Source of the DNA: Dyella solisilvae | Lineage (GTDB): Bacteria; Pseudomonadota; Gammaproteobacteria; Xanthomonadales; Rhodanobacteraceae | Reading direction: 5' to 3' | Length of the DNA stretch: 64,000 nt | Assembly (NCBI RefSeq): GCF_003351225.1 | Contig: NZ_QQSY01000001.1 | Span: 1,058,124-1,122,123 of the forward strand | Shown here: one piece after another, positions 1 to 8,427 of the stretch | Layout of the letters: every line of letters begins with the position of its first letter | How positions within the stretch are numbered: position 1 is the stretch's first letter | Translations under genes and position numbers: made by a program | The notes under the pieces: generated by a model | Databases searched by the model: none | What the model was told of the DNA's origin: nothing | The model's input: the letters and a program-made list of their open reading frames with translations, nothing else

Positions 1-212
1 GCCGTGTCGGCGCCGGAGCCGTGGTTCATCACGATGCCGAACAGCAGGTAGAACATGCTCGGGAACAGCATCACCGGCAACATGAAGCCGGGCGAGCGCA
101 GATAGCGCAGGCATTCGCTGCGCGCCTCGGCGGCGTAGGCGCCCAGGGTCCGTCGCCAGGGCATGCGGCCTGCCGAGGGCGTCAAAGAGGCGGCGACGGG
201 AATGGCGTTCAT
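1..212 (-). CDS. ABC-2 type transporter permease, N-terminal fragment (truncated by window edge)
   Basis: Only the first 70 or so codons are present; the gene continues beyond base 1. The reading frame opens at ATG 212 and encodes a basic cytoplasmic N-terminus followed by a hydrophobic stretch near residues 46-62, with the motif LRYLRSPGFMLPVMLFPSMF typical of the first membrane segment of ABC-2 permeases. Its ATG overlaps the stop codon of the upstream ATPase gene by one base (TGATG), so the two are almost certainly translationally coupled and form one exporter. The substrate cannot be inferred. Confidence 0.8.
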   Translation of the reverse strand, partial: MNAIPVAASLTPSAGRMPWRRTLGAYAAEARSECLRYLRSPGFMLPVMLFPSMFYLLFGIVMNHGSGADT

Positions 213-1126
213 CAGGCGGCCTCCTGCTCGGTCGTGGAATCCCGGGTGATCTCACTGAACGCTTCAGCAAGCCCGGCGCGCAGCACCTCCAGTTCCGCCA
301 GCGCGGGATCGGCGTCCAACAGGCGCCGCACCACCTGTTCGGCGGCGTCGGTGCGCACCAGCAGATAGCCGCGATCACGCTCAGCCATGGCTACCTGTGG
401 CCAGCCCGCGACGGCATCGGCATCCAGATCGGTGACGCAACGAATGCGCGCTTGCGACACGCGCGAACGCAAGGCATCCACGCTGCCATCGCTGAGCATG
501 CGACCCTTGGCGAGCACCACCACGCGCTGCGCCAGCGCCTCGGCCTCCTCCAGGTAGTGCGTGGTGAGCACGACGGCGCAGCCTTCGGCGACCAACTGGC
601 GAATGGACGTCCATAACTTCTGCCGCGCGTCGACGTCCATGCCCACGGTCGGCTCGTCCAGGAACAACAGTTCCGGGCGCCCACACACCGCCATGGCGAA
701 CTGCACGCGACGCTGCTGGCCACTGGACAACTTCGTGTAGCGACGCCCAAGCAGATCGCCAACGCCCGCCATCGACACCGTTTCCTCCAGCGCCCGCGGC
801 GCCGGGTAATAACTCATGGTGAGCCGCAGCAACTCGGCGACCGTGAGCGTGGAAGGAAGGAACGCCGCTTGCAGCATCACGCCAATGCGCCGCCGCGCGG
901 CAAGGTCCTGCGGATCGACACCGAAGAGTTCGACCCGGCCGGCATCGGCGCGCACCAGCCCCAGCAGCAGTGCGATGGTGGTGCTTTTGCCGGCGCCGTT
1001 GGGCCCCAGCAGGGCGACCAGTTCGCCGCGGTGCAACATGAGATCCAGGCCATCCAGCGCGGTCACGGCGCCGTACCGTTTGACCGCTCCCGCAAGGCCT
1101 GCGACAACCGTAGCGTGCTTGTTCAT
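212..1126 (-). CDS. ABC transporter ATP-binding protein (ABC-2 exporter)
   Basis: A 304-residue nucleotide-binding subunit that would power the permease encoded just downstream. It has the Walker A motif GPNGAGKST near residue 41, a Q-loop, the signature LSSGQQRR, the Walker B stretch LLFLDEPTVGMD and a switch histidine in LTTHYLEEAE. The C-terminal 80 residues after the catalytic core match the extension common in ABC-2 exporters of the CcmA/DrrA type. The one-base overlap with the permease supports a two-gene operon. Substrate and regulation are unknown; no regulatory gene is visible on this side. Confidence 0.9.
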   Translation of the reverse strand: MNKHATVVAGLAGAVKRYGAVTALDGLDLMLHRGELVALLGPNGAGKSTTIALLLGLVRADAGRVELFGVDPQDLAARRRIGVMLQAAFLPSTLTVAELLRLTMSYYPAPRALEETVSMAGVGDLLGRRYTKLSSGQQRRVQFAMAVCGRPELLFLDEPTVGMDVDARQKLWTSIRQLVAEGCAVVLTTHYLEEAEALAQRVVVLAKGRMLSDGSVDALRSRVSQARIRCVTDLDADAVAGWPQVAMAERDRGYLLVRTDAAEQVVRRLLDADPALAELEVLRAGLAEAFSEITRDSTTEQEAA

Positions 1127-1412
1127 GGGCCCTCCTTGTTGCCTGCCATGCTAGGCGCCCCAAGGCTTTGCCCGCAGTCGCCAGCGTCAGCCTCCCGAGG
1201 TGACAAGCGTCACCCGGGGTACCGGCGGCCAAATCGCCGCGCTATGCTCGGGTGGTCGTTGCATTGCCACATCCGCAATGGATCGCAGTGCGACACGGCC
1301 CCCACAGGCCAGGAAAACACGGCTTCTTCACGTGTTTCCGCCACCCACTTGTTGACACGTCGACGTACATGCCATCGGGACGGCAGGCACGTCGACCTTG
1401 AAGGAGGAAATC

Positions 1413-2909
1413 ATGGGCGTGATTGAACAGCTGCGCGAACTGCGCGAATTCGGCGGTGCACCGCTGACCACCGGACTGGACGACGCCACCATCGAGCGTT
1501 TCGCCGCCGGCTATCCTGAGCTGGTGCAGGCGATCGCCGAGGCGGTCGCGCGTCATCGCGAGCTGCGCGCGGAGCTGGGTGATTTCCTCAAGCTGGATGA
1601 GACAGAACAGCTGACCCGGGCGCAGGAGGAGTTCGTCAACTTCTATCCGGACGATGCGATCAACCCGTACTTGCCGGCCGCGGCGCGCGGCCCGTGGGTG
1701 GTCAGCCTCAAGGGCGCCGTGATCCACGACAACGGCGGCTACGGCATGCTCGGCTTCGGCCACAACCATGCCGCGATCGACGCCGCGCTGGCGCGTCCGC
1801 AGGTGATGGCCAACGTGATGACGCCAAGCATCTCGCAGATGCGCTTCACCCGCGCCATGGACCGCGAGCTCGGCCGCCATCGCGGCGCCAACCCGTACGT
1901 GCGCTACCTGTGCCTGAACTCCGGTTCCGAGGCGGTGGGCCTGGCTTGCCGCGTTGCCGACGTCAACGCCAAGCTGATGACGGATACCGGCGCGCGCCAT
2001 GCCGGCCGCACCATCAAGCGCCTGGCGGTGAAGGGCGCCTTCCACGGCCGCACCGACCGGCCGGCGCTGTATTCCGATTCCACCCGCAAGACCTACCTGC
2101 AGCACCTCGCCAGCTACCGCCACGAGGACACGCTGATCACTGTGCAGCCCTACGACATCGCGCAGCTTGAAGCGGTGTTCGCCGATGCGGACAAGCACGG
2201 CTGGTTTATCGAGGCGATGTTCCTCGAACCGGTGATGGGCGAAGGCGATCCGGGCCGTGCGGTGACGCCGGAGTTCTACCAGAAGGCCCGCGCGCTCACC
2301 GAAGCGCACGGCACCCTGCTGCTGGTCGATTCCATCCAGGCGGGCCTGCGTGCGCACGGCGTGCTCTCGGTCACCGACTACCCCGGCTTTGAAAAGCTGG
2401 CGCCGCCGGACATGGAGACCTTCTCCAAGGCGCTCAACGCCGGCCAGTACCCGCTGTCCGTGCTGGCGGTCAATCAGCGCACCGCCGACCTGTACCGCAA
2501 GGGCATCTACGGCAACACCATGACCGCCAATCCGCGCTCGCTCGACGTGGCGCTGGCCACGCTTGAGCAGCTCACCGACGAGGTGCGCAGCAACATCCGC
2601 GAGCGCGGCAAGGAGTTCGTGGACAAGCTCAATGCGCTGAAGAACGAGCTCGGCGGACTGATCACCAAGGTGCAGGGCACCGGCCTGCTGTTCTCGTGCG
2701 AGCTGTCGAGCGAATTCAAGTGCTACGGCGCCGGCTCCATCGAGGAGTACATGCGCGAACGCGGCGTGGGCGTGATCCACGGCGGCACAAACTCGCTGCG
2801 CTTCACCCCGCACTTCCTGGTGACCAGCGCGGAGGTGGACCTGGTGGTGTCGCACGTGCGCCAGGCCCTGCTGCAGGGCCCGCGCAAGCTCAAGGCCGAA
2901 GCCGCCTGA
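1413..2909 (+). CDS. Class III aminotransferase, PLP-dependent
   Basis: A 498-residue fold-type I aminotransferase. Start ATG 1413 is chosen because AAGGAGG lies immediately upstream with ideal spacing; a TTG 15 bases earlier lies inside that ribosome site. Visible PLP-site features are the phosphate-contact region CLNSGSEAVGLA, the aspartate region LLLVDSIQAGLR (the family usually has DEVQ, so the DSIQ is unusual) and the Schiff-base lysine in ETFSKALNAGQYPL. The C-terminus has RFTPHFLVT, as in ornithine- and lysine-type enzymes. It is monocistronic, followed by a hairpin. The exact substrate (an omega-amino acid or diamine is typical of the class) cannot be told. Confidence 0.85.
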   Translation: MGVIEQLRELREFGGAPLTTGLDDATIERFAAGYPELVQAIAEAVARHRELRAELGDFLKLDETEQLTRAQEEFVNFYPDDAINPYLPAAARGPWVVSLKGAVIHDNGGYGMLGFGHNHAAIDAALARPQVMANVMTPSISQMRFTRAMDRELGRHRGANPYVRYLCLNSGSEAVGLACRVADVNAKLMTDTGARHAGRTIKRLAVKGAFHGRTDRPALYSDSTRKTYLQHLASYRHEDTLITVQPYDIAQLEAVFADADKHGWFIEAMFLEPVMGEGDPGRAVTPEFYQKARALTEAHGTLLLVDSIQAGLRAHGVLSVTDYPGFEKLAPPDMETFSKALNAGQYPLSVLAVNQRTADLYRKGIYGNTMTANPRSLDVALATLEQLTDEVRSNIRERGKEFVDKLNALKNELGGLITKVQGTGLLFSCELSSEFKCYGAGSIEEYMRERGVGVIHGGTNSLRFTPHFLVTSAEVDLVVSHVRQALLQGPRKLKAEAA

Positions 2910-2992
2910 GCCAGCCGGAAGAAACCCCTCGAGACCGGGCCCGCACTACCGGCCCGGCTCGAGGCGATTCCCCCTAGGACCCTGCACCAACA

Positions 2993-3010
2993 AGCCGCCC
3001 CTGGGCGGCT
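2993..3010. terminator. Stem-loop between convergent genes
   Basis: AGCCGCCC and GGGCGGCT form a perfect 8-bp stem with a 2-base apex between the aminotransferase stop (2909) and the stop of the minus-strand gene at 3011. On the plus strand it is followed by TCATTGTT, a weak U-tract. It could serve both genes. Confidence 0.55.
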
Positions 3011-3403
3011 TCATTGTTCCAGCGCCCGGGCCAGCCGGCGCAGCCAGCGCACCAGGCGCGCGCGCCAGGTAATGGCCGGCCAGCCCGCGATGGCCTGATG
3101 GAAGCGGCGCTGCAGTTCGTCCTCGCAGAACGCGCACGACACGCCGAAATAGAGGATCTCGACCTCGCTCAGGCGTCTGGCGCAGGTGACGCAATGCGAT
3201 GCCGTCCCCGGCTTGATCGCCTCTTCCAGCAGCGCGGACAGCACGTCCGCCGGATCATCCAGCTCGAGGAAGCCCCCCGGCGCCACATCCAGAAAGTGCC
3301 GCTTGCCGGCGCCATTCCCGGGTGGCTGGGCATCCCGGCGGCCCTTCGCAAGGGTTTCGCGCGCCGCGATGCCGATCGCATCACCACAGCTTTCAATGCT
3401 CAT
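3011..3403 (-). CDS. Hypothetical protein with two CxxC pairs
   Basis: A 130-residue protein not assigned to a family. Its centre carries HCVTCARRLSEVEILYFG then SCAFCEDE, two CxxC pairs about 20 residues apart that look like a zinc-ribbon or rubredoxin-like knuckle. The C-terminus is very arginine-rich (residues 105-128). An in-frame GTG precedes the ATG at 3403; ATG is preferred because GGGGAAGG is just upstream. It is divergent from the LuxR-type gene at 3574, and its stop abuts a hairpin. A genuine gene is likely from the coherent Cys pattern, but no function can be inferred. Confidence 0.6.
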   Translation of the reverse strand: MSIESCGDAIGIAARETLAKGRRDAQPPGNGAGKRHFLDVAPGGFLELDDPADVLSALLEEAIKPGTASHCVTCARRLSEVEILYFGVSCAFCEDELQRRFHQAIAGWPAITWRARLVRWLRRLARALEQ

Positions 3404-3493
3404 CACCTTCCCCGAAGGCTCTGCTCGTTGAAATCACGCTGACTGCCTGGTTCTGCTGGAGCCAGAGGCTAATGCCTTCGCGGCGCTGGCCGA

Positions 3494-3511
3494 ATCATCC
3501 ATTTGGATGAT
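3494..3511. promoter_or_regulatory. Perfect palindrome in a divergent promoter region (candidate operator)
   Basis: ATCATCCA-TT-TGGATGAT is a perfect 8-bp inverted repeat with a 2-base centre. It lies 62 bases before the LuxR-type start and 90 bases before the start of the divergent Cys-pair gene. The position and symmetry suggest a dimeric regulator site; no T-tract follows, so it is unlikely to be a terminator. Confidence 0.4.
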
Positions 3512-3573
3512 GGCGGCCTCCTCCGGATCGCGTGCTAATGGGCCCCGCCCAAGCCGTTACTGCGGGAGGACGG

Positions 3574-4686
3574 ATGCGTCGAGCCCCGATCGAGCGCCTG
3601 CTCCATGCGCTGTACACGGCTGACCTGCATTCACTGGACCTGACGCAGTTCCTGCTGGAACTGGAACGGGCCTTCCGCTCTCCCGTCATCGCCCTGCACA
3701 TTCACGACCCGGCTCATGGCCGTGGGAAGCTCAACCTCGCCTTCGGCGCGCCGCCTGAACTACCCGAACGCTACGAGGAGCTGGCGCCCGAACACCTGTG
3801 GCTGCAACGCGGCGCCTCGCGCCTGCTGGCCGAAGGGGTCGTCGACGACCGCGAGCTGGCCACCGAACACGAATTGCAGTCGTCACGTTTCTACGCCGAG
3901 CTGTTGGCGCCTGCGGGCATTCGCCACGGCATGGCGTTTTGCCTGCACCACAACCGCACTGGGCACGTCACGGTGCTGTCGCTCAATCGCGGCCGTCGCG
4001 CCGGCAGCTACAGCCATGAGGAAAGCAAGCTCGCCAAGACCCTGCTGCCTCACTTGCGCAACGTCTACGCTCTGCACCAGCGGCTGAGCTGGGCCGACTC
4101 GCTCGCGCAAGGGTTGCGGCAGGCGCTGGATCGCATGTCCGAAGCGGTGGTGCTGCTCGATGGCCATGGCCGAACGGTCTACGCCAATGAGGCGGCAACG
4201 CGCGTAGCCGGCGCCGGTGGCGCCTTGCGCATCGACCAGGGCATCCCGCATGCCACGTGGAAGCCGGACGAGCGCCCGCTAAGCCAGCTCATCGCACAGG
4301 CATGCAGCGCCGACGCCGTCGAGCCCTGCACGCTGCGCCTGCATGACGCCCGCGGCAGGATCGCCAGTGTCGTCAAGGCTTGCCCGGTTCCACCGGCGGT
4401 GGCCTCGTCATGGTCGGAGACGGGCATCCGCGCCATGCTGTTCGTGCGCGATGCGGTCCAGCCCCGCCCCGGCCCCGCCAATCTGGTCGCCACCTGGGGC
4501 TTCACGCCGAGCGAGGCGGAACTCGCCTGGGGGCTGATGAGCGGTTACTCGCTGAAGGAGCTCGCCCTCGCCGGCCGGGTGTCGAAGAACACCGTGCGCA
4601 CGCAGCTGCGCGCCCTGTTCGCCAAGACCGGTACGGGCCGCCAGGCCGACCTCGTCCGCGTACTGCTGCAGCTGACACCGAACTGA
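3574..4686 (+). CDS. LuxR-family transcriptional regulator with PAS-like sensor region
   Basis: A 370-residue regulator. The C-terminal 65 residues (from about 305) form a LuxR/GerE helix-turn-helix: FTPSEAELAWGLMSGYSLKE then VSKNTVRTQLRALFAKTG. Residues 185-225 (MSEAVVLLDGHGRTVYANEA) look like a PAS-type module, and the N-terminal 170 residues resemble a GAF-like ligand region. ATG 3574 is favoured because GGGAGGA is 3 bases upstream; an earlier in-frame GTG/ATG (3532/3538) has no ribosome site. It is single-gene and divergent from the Cys-pair protein. The ligand and targets are unknown. Confidence 0.85.
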   Translation: MRRAPIERLLHALYTADLHSLDLTQFLLELERAFRSPVIALHIHDPAHGRGKLNLAFGAPPELPERYEELAPEHLWLQRGASRLLAEGVVDDRELATEHELQSSRFYAELLAPAGIRHGMAFCLHHNRTGHVTVLSLNRGRRAGSYSHEESKLAKTLLPHLRNVYALHQRLSWADSLAQGLRQALDRMSEAVVLLDGHGRTVYANEAATRVAGAGGALRIDQGIPHATWKPDERPLSQLIAQACSADAVEPCTLRLHDARGRIASVVKACPVPPAVASSWSETGIRAMLFVRDAVQPRPGPANLVATWGFTPSEAELAWGLMSGYSLKELALAGRVSKNTVRTQLRALFAKTGTGRQADLVRVLLQLTPN

Positions 4687-4801
4687 CCGAGCGCCGGCTA
4701 AACACGCACTCCGGGGTGACCACGACGACACTCCCGCCTGCCCGGAGCGAGGCATAGACTGGGTTGGCCGGCACTCGCCGGTCATCCAGGAGGGTACCCG
4801 C

Positions 4802-5152
4802 ATGTCTTCGCGTCTGAGCCTGATGGTCGCCAGCCTCGCGCTGGCCTTCGCCGCCTCCACCGCGTTTGCCACACCGCAGGCTGCCTCCACCACGGCGCCC
4901 GCCAAGAACTCGCAGCAGCAACGCATGACCGACTGCAACAAGCAGGCGACCGGCAAGACCGGCGACGAGCGCAAGGCGTTCATGAGCAGCTGCCTGAAGG
5001 GTGAAGAAGCTGCCCCGGCCAAGATGACCCAGCAGGAAAAGATGAAGGCCTGCAACGCCGATCCGCAGGCCAAGAGCCTGAAGGGCGACGCCCGCAAGCA
5101 GTTCATGAGCAGCTGTCTGAAGGGCGATGCCGCCCCGGCCGCCGCGCACTGA
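4802..5152 (+). CDS. psiF: PsiF-repeat periplasmic protein
   Basis: A 116-residue protein with a Sec signal peptide (hydrophobic to about residue 23, likely cleavage after AFA) and two PsiF repeats, each with the pattern MxxCNxxA...GDxRKxFMSSCLKG (about residues 40-67 and 78-105). The repeats each hold two cysteines that could form disulfides in the periplasm. E. coli psiF is phosphate-starvation inducible, but no obvious Pho box was seen upstream here. AGGAGGG sits ahead of the ATG. A strong terminator follows, so it is monocistronic. The molecular role is not established for the family. Confidence 0.85.
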   Translation: MSSRLSLMVASLALAFAASTAFATPQAASTTAPAKNSQQQRMTDCNKQATGKTGDERKAFMSSCLKGEEAAPAKMTQQEKMKACNADPQAKSLKGDARKQFMSSCLKGDAAPAAAH

Positions 5153-5170
5153 TCGCAAGGTGGACCGTGA

Positions 5171-5199
5171 GGGCGCCAGCCCGGCTGGCGCCCTTTCTT
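5171..5199 (+). terminator. Intrinsic terminator of psiF
   Basis: GGGCGCCAGC and GCTGGCGCCC form a perfect 10-bp stem with a CCG loop, followed by TTTCTTA, 18 bases after the psiF stop. Confidence 0.9.
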
Positions 5200-5409
5200 A
5201 TGCGCGGTTAAGCGTGCGCCCGTAGACTGTGCCGCTCACTCCTCCAGGGATTCACCGCCGACATGCGCCTCTAAGCCACTCGCCTGCCAACTGATCGCTC
5301 CCTCTGCGGGACGCGTCATGTCTGGCCACGAGTGACAGGGCGGTCGACATCCCACTGCGCGCGCTACGCGCCGGCCCCCTGTCGTATGCCACTCCCTTCC
5401 GGAGGGTCG

Positions 5410-6984
5410 ATGACAGCCATAGCCATACATATCCACCAACTCGGCTTTGCCCCGGCTGGCCGTGATCCTGTGTTCGCCGACCTCGAGGCCTCCATCGCCT
5501 GCGACAGCCACGCCTTGGTCGGACGCAACGGCAGCGGCAAATCGCTGCTCGGCCAGCTCCTGGCCGGTCGCCTGGCGCCTACCCACGGCCAGTTGATTCG
5601 TCACGTCGAGCTCGGCTACCTGCCGCAACGACTGCCCGCGTTCAGCGGCAGCATCGCCGAGGCGCTCGGCGTCCACCAAAAGCTCAATGCATTGCGCCGC
5701 ATCGAAGCCGGCAGCGTGGACCCGGCGGACTTCGAAACACTCGCGGACGATTGGGCCATCGGCGAGCGTTGCAGCCGCTGGCTAGCCGATGCGGGTGTGT
5801 CCGATGCGCTCGCGCGTCCGTGGGAAAGCCTCAGCGGCGGCGAACGCATTCGCCTGCAGCTGACTCGCCTGTTCGAGTCCGCCGATCGTTTCCTGATCCT
5901 GGACGAGCCGGGCAACCATCTGGACCAGCGCAACCGCCGCTGGCTGCGCGAACGCCTGCATGCACACGCTGGCGGCTACCTGCTGATCAGCCATGATCGC
6001 GACCTGCTCGCCGATGCAGGGAACATCCACGAATTGTCGACGCTGGGGCTGCGGCGCTACGGTGGCGGTTACGACACCTATGCCACGCGTCGCGATGCCG
6101 AAACGCAGGCGGCCGAGCGACAACTGGATCAGGCACGTCGCGAACTGCGCGCGCTGGACCAACGTCAACGCAAGGAGCAGGAACGCCTCGCGAAGCGACA
6201 GCACAAGGCCGATCGCGAACGGGCCAACGCCAATATGCCGACCATCCTCCTGGATCGGCGCAAGCAGCGTTCCGAGGATACCCAGGCACGCCTGCACACC
6301 GCCCAGCGGCTACAGCACGCCAGGTTGCGCGAGCAAGTCGGCGATGCCCGCGCGCGTGTCGAAGCACATCGCACGCAGCGCTTCGACTTTGGCGCGCTCG
6401 CCGCCACGCCCTCCGTACTGCATCTGGACGGTGTCGTGCCGCCGCATGGGCATCGTGAGCCGATCAATCTCCATCTCGCTTCCGGTCAACGCCTGTTCGT
6501 GGGCGGAGACAACGGCAGCGGCAAGTCGAGCCTGCTGGCCGCCGTGATGGGGCGTGTTGCGCCCCGCGCCGGACGCATACGGCGAGGCAAAAAGGTGTTG
6601 CTCATCGATCAGCACTACAGCCTGCTGCGCGACCAACAGAGCGCGCTGGATAACCTCCGCGCACTCTCGCCTGGCCACTCCGTTACGCGCTATCGCGAGT
6701 ATCTGGCGGGCATCGGCCTGCAGCGTGAGCGCGCGCAACTGCCCGTGTCGTGCCTGAGCGGCGGCGAACGCGTGAAGCTGGCCCTGCTGGTGCTGGACAG
6801 TGCGCTGGAGCCCTACGACCTTCTGCTACTGGACGAACCCGACAGCCATCTCGACCTGGATAGCCGACGCGTGCTCGAACAGGCACTGGCCGACTATCGC
6901 GGTTCGCTGGTGCTGGTCAGCCATGATCCGCAGCTCGTTGCACACGCGGGCATCGACCAGCAGCTGCATCTGAAGAAACCCTAG
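5410..6984 (+). CDS. ABC-F family ATP-binding protein
   Basis: A 524-residue protein with two nucleotide-binding domains and no membrane segment, the hallmark of ABC-F translation factors that bind the ribosomal E site. Domain 1 has GRNGSGKS (about residue 42), LSGGERIRLQ and LILDEPGNHLD. Domain 2 has GDNGSGKSS, LSGGERVKLA and LLLDEPDSHLD. Between them lies a charged Arg/Gln/Glu-rich coiled-coil linker (about residues 235-320), the region that contacts the ribosome. ATG 5410 is chosen for its GGAGG site; an upstream in-frame ATG at 5332 lacks one. Whether it is a housekeeping (Uup/YheS-like) or antibiotic-protection member cannot be decided. Its TAG stop overlaps the left end of the following inverted-repeat element. 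Confidence 0.85.
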   Translation: MTAIAIHIHQLGFAPAGRDPVFADLEASIACDSHALVGRNGSGKSLLGQLLAGRLAPTHGQLIRHVELGYLPQRLPAFSGSIAEALGVHQKLNALRRIEAGSVDPADFETLADDWAIGERCSRWLADAGVSDALARPWESLSGGERIRLQLTRLFESADRFLILDEPGNHLDQRNRRWLRERLHAHAGGYLLISHDRDLLADAGNIHELSTLGLRRYGGGYDTYATRRDAETQAAERQLDQARRELRALDQRQRKEQERLAKRQHKADRERANANMPTILLDRRKQRSEDTQARLHTAQRLQHARLREQVGDARARVEAHRTQRFDFGALAATPSVLHLDGVVPPHGHREPINLHLASGQRLFVGGDNGSGKSSLLAAVMGRVAPRAGRIRRGKKVLLIDQHYSLLRDQQSALDNLRALSPGHSVTRYREYLAGIGLQRERAQLPVSCLSGGERVKLALLVLDSALEPYDLLLLDEPDSHLDLDSRRVLEQALADYRGSLVLVSHDPQLVAHAGIDQQLHLKKP

Positions 6985-7342
6985 GGCGACACTGATTAAG
7001 TCTCGCCGTCGTCCCACGGGGACTAGCTTCGCGTCGTCACCCGTCCTGTCTGTTCGCAGGGCACAGGGCCGTTGGTGCACGCGGGGAGCGGCCATGGATG
7101 GCCGCAGCTTTGAGGAGCGAGGAAGGCAGACTGGCCGTCTGTCGAACCAGCGGACCGAAGACCTGCGGACGGACAGGACGGGCCCCGGCATCTGGAATTC
7201 AAAGTGATGAGGTGATGCCTGGAAGGCCGCCCGGCGGCGCCGCGCGGCTTGGCAAGACGGCCAGTCTTGCCGGCGCCACGCGACACCGCCGGTCAGCCTT
7301 CAAGGCATCATGACGACGGCGAGACTTAATCAGTGTCGCCCT
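6983..7342. mobile_element. MITE-like element with perfect 31-bp terminal inverted repeats
   Basis: Bases 6983-7013 are the exact reverse complement of 7312-7342 (31 of 31), bracketing 298 bp. No transposase is encoded; the small frames inside do not resemble known proteins. Internal hairpins include GGCAAGAC-GGCCA-GTCTTGCC (7251-7271) and an 18-base palindrome at 7088-7105 that also occurs at 28207-28224. The left end starts within the ABC-F stop codon and the right end is 60 bases before upp. No clear target duplication was seen. A non-autonomous transposon derivative is the simplest reading; a very large regulatory stem is the alternative. Confidence 0.65.
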
Positions 7343-7402
7343 TGCTCCCCGCCGCCACGCGCTGTGGGTGACAATCAAGCGACTTGGCTCCCGGGCACTC
7401 CC

Positions 7403-8044
7403 ATGAAGATCGTCGAAGTCCGCCACCCGCTGATCCAGCACAAGCTGGGCCTGATGCGCCGCGCTGGCATCAGTACCAAGGAGTTCCGCGAACTGGCCTC
7501 CGAGGTCGCCGCCCTGCTCACCTACGAGGCCACCAAGGACCTGGAGACGGTGGAGCAAGCCATCGACGGCTGGGCCGGACCGCTCACCGTTCACCAGATC
7601 AAGGGCAAGAAGATCACCATCGTGCCCATCCTGCGCGCGGGGCTGGGCATGCTGCCTGGCGTGCTCGACCTGATTCCCGCCGCCAAGGTCGGCGTGGTTG
7701 GCCTGCAGCGCGATGAGCAGACGCTGCAACCGGTCGCGTATTACGAAAAGCTCACCGGCCGCATGGACGAGCGCATCGCGCTGATCGTCGACCCCATGCT
7801 GGCCACCGCCGGCACGCTGGTGGCGACGGTGGACATGCTCAAGGCAGCGGGCTGCAAGCGCATCAAGGGATTGTTCCTGGTCGCGGCGCCGGAAGGCCTC
7901 AAGCGCATCGAGGCGGCCCACCCCGACGTAGAGATCTACACCGCAGCCATCGACGAGCGGCTCAACGAACACGGCTACATCCTGCCCGGCCTGGGCGATG
8001 CCGGCGACAAGATCTTCGGCACCAAACCATTGGCCGCAGACTGA
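7403..8044 (+). CDS. upp: Uracil phosphoribosyltransferase
   Basis: A 213-residue enzyme of pyrimidine salvage (uracil + PRPP to UMP). The PRPP-binding loop is [16 protein letters not shown]; most bacterial enzymes have ATGGS at this point, so the Ala is a mild variant. The C-terminal uracil-binding region [18 protein letters not shown] is canonical. The start at 7403 ([16 protein letters not shown]) matches the family N-terminus although no good ribosome site is visible. Its promoter must lie within or just after the inverted-repeat element immediately upstream. Confidence 0.95.
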   Translation: MKIVEVRHPLIQHKLGLMRRAGISTKEFRELASEVAALLTYEATKDLETVEQAIDGWAGPLTVHQIKGKKITIVPILRAGLGMLPGVLDLIPAAKVGVVGLQRDEQTLQPVAYYEKLTGRMDERIALIVDPMLATAGTLVATVDMLKAAGCKRIKGLFLVAAPEGLKRIEAAHPDVEIYTAAIDERLNEHGYILPGLGDAGDKIFGTKPLAAD

Positions 8045-8214
8045 CGAGATTCCGCATCACCATCATGGCCGCGTTCACGGGACCTGCGCGACGCACAGGG
8101 AACGCTCCGAAGCGCCCGAAAGGGTGGGCGCAGCGAATCATCCAGCGCCGCCGATGCCCCAACGGCGCAGATGGCAAAGCCCGGCCATGGCCGGTGCGAC
8201 GAGTAACAATCCAG

Positions 8215-8243
8215 GCCCCGCCATGCGCGGGGCTTCGTTTTTG
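8215..8243 (+). terminator. Intrinsic terminator after upp
   Basis: GCCCCGC-CATGC-GCGGGGC followed by TTCGTTTTTGT. It sits 170 bases after the upp stop. The 8045-8427 gap holds only this terminator, an AT-rich stretch (8328-8365) and the sigma-28 promoter listed next. Confidence 0.85.
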
Positions 8244-8370
8244 TGTTTGCGAACCGCAGCACACAAGTCATCGATCCGACATCTTGCCGTGGCATCTTTC
8301 ACGCGCTTCTTCGCCCACCCAAAAGCACCATAACAATCTGTTTTAAAAATACTTTTTTTGAATTTGCAGC

Positions 8371-8397
8371 TAAAGTTGCAACCCGGTGAGCCGACAA
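8371..8397 (+). promoter_or_regulatory. Flagellar sigma-28 (FliA) promoter
   Basis: TAAAGTTG - 11 bases - GCCGACAA. The enterobacterial FliA consensus is TAAAGTTT-N11-GCCGATAA, so 14 of 16 positions match at the exact spacing. Predicted transcription start is near 8404, 24 bases before the chemoreceptor ATG. This rules out the GTG at 8386, which lies inside the promoter. Confidence 0.85.
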
Positions 8398-8427
8398 CTG
8401 CTGCAGTCTCCTCACCTAGATTTTCCC

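Noticed and set aside
4687-4801. Pho box before psiF
   Set aside because: No pair of CTGTCAT-like direct repeats was found in the 115 bases upstream.
7098-7313. A 71-codon frame inside the inverted-repeat element
   Set aside because: No transposase-like motif, no ribosome site, and a competing frame on the other strand; probably non-coding DNA within the element.
8386-8427. GTG start for the chemoreceptor at 8386
   Set aside because: The codon lies within the sigma-28 promoter, upstream of the predicted transcript start.
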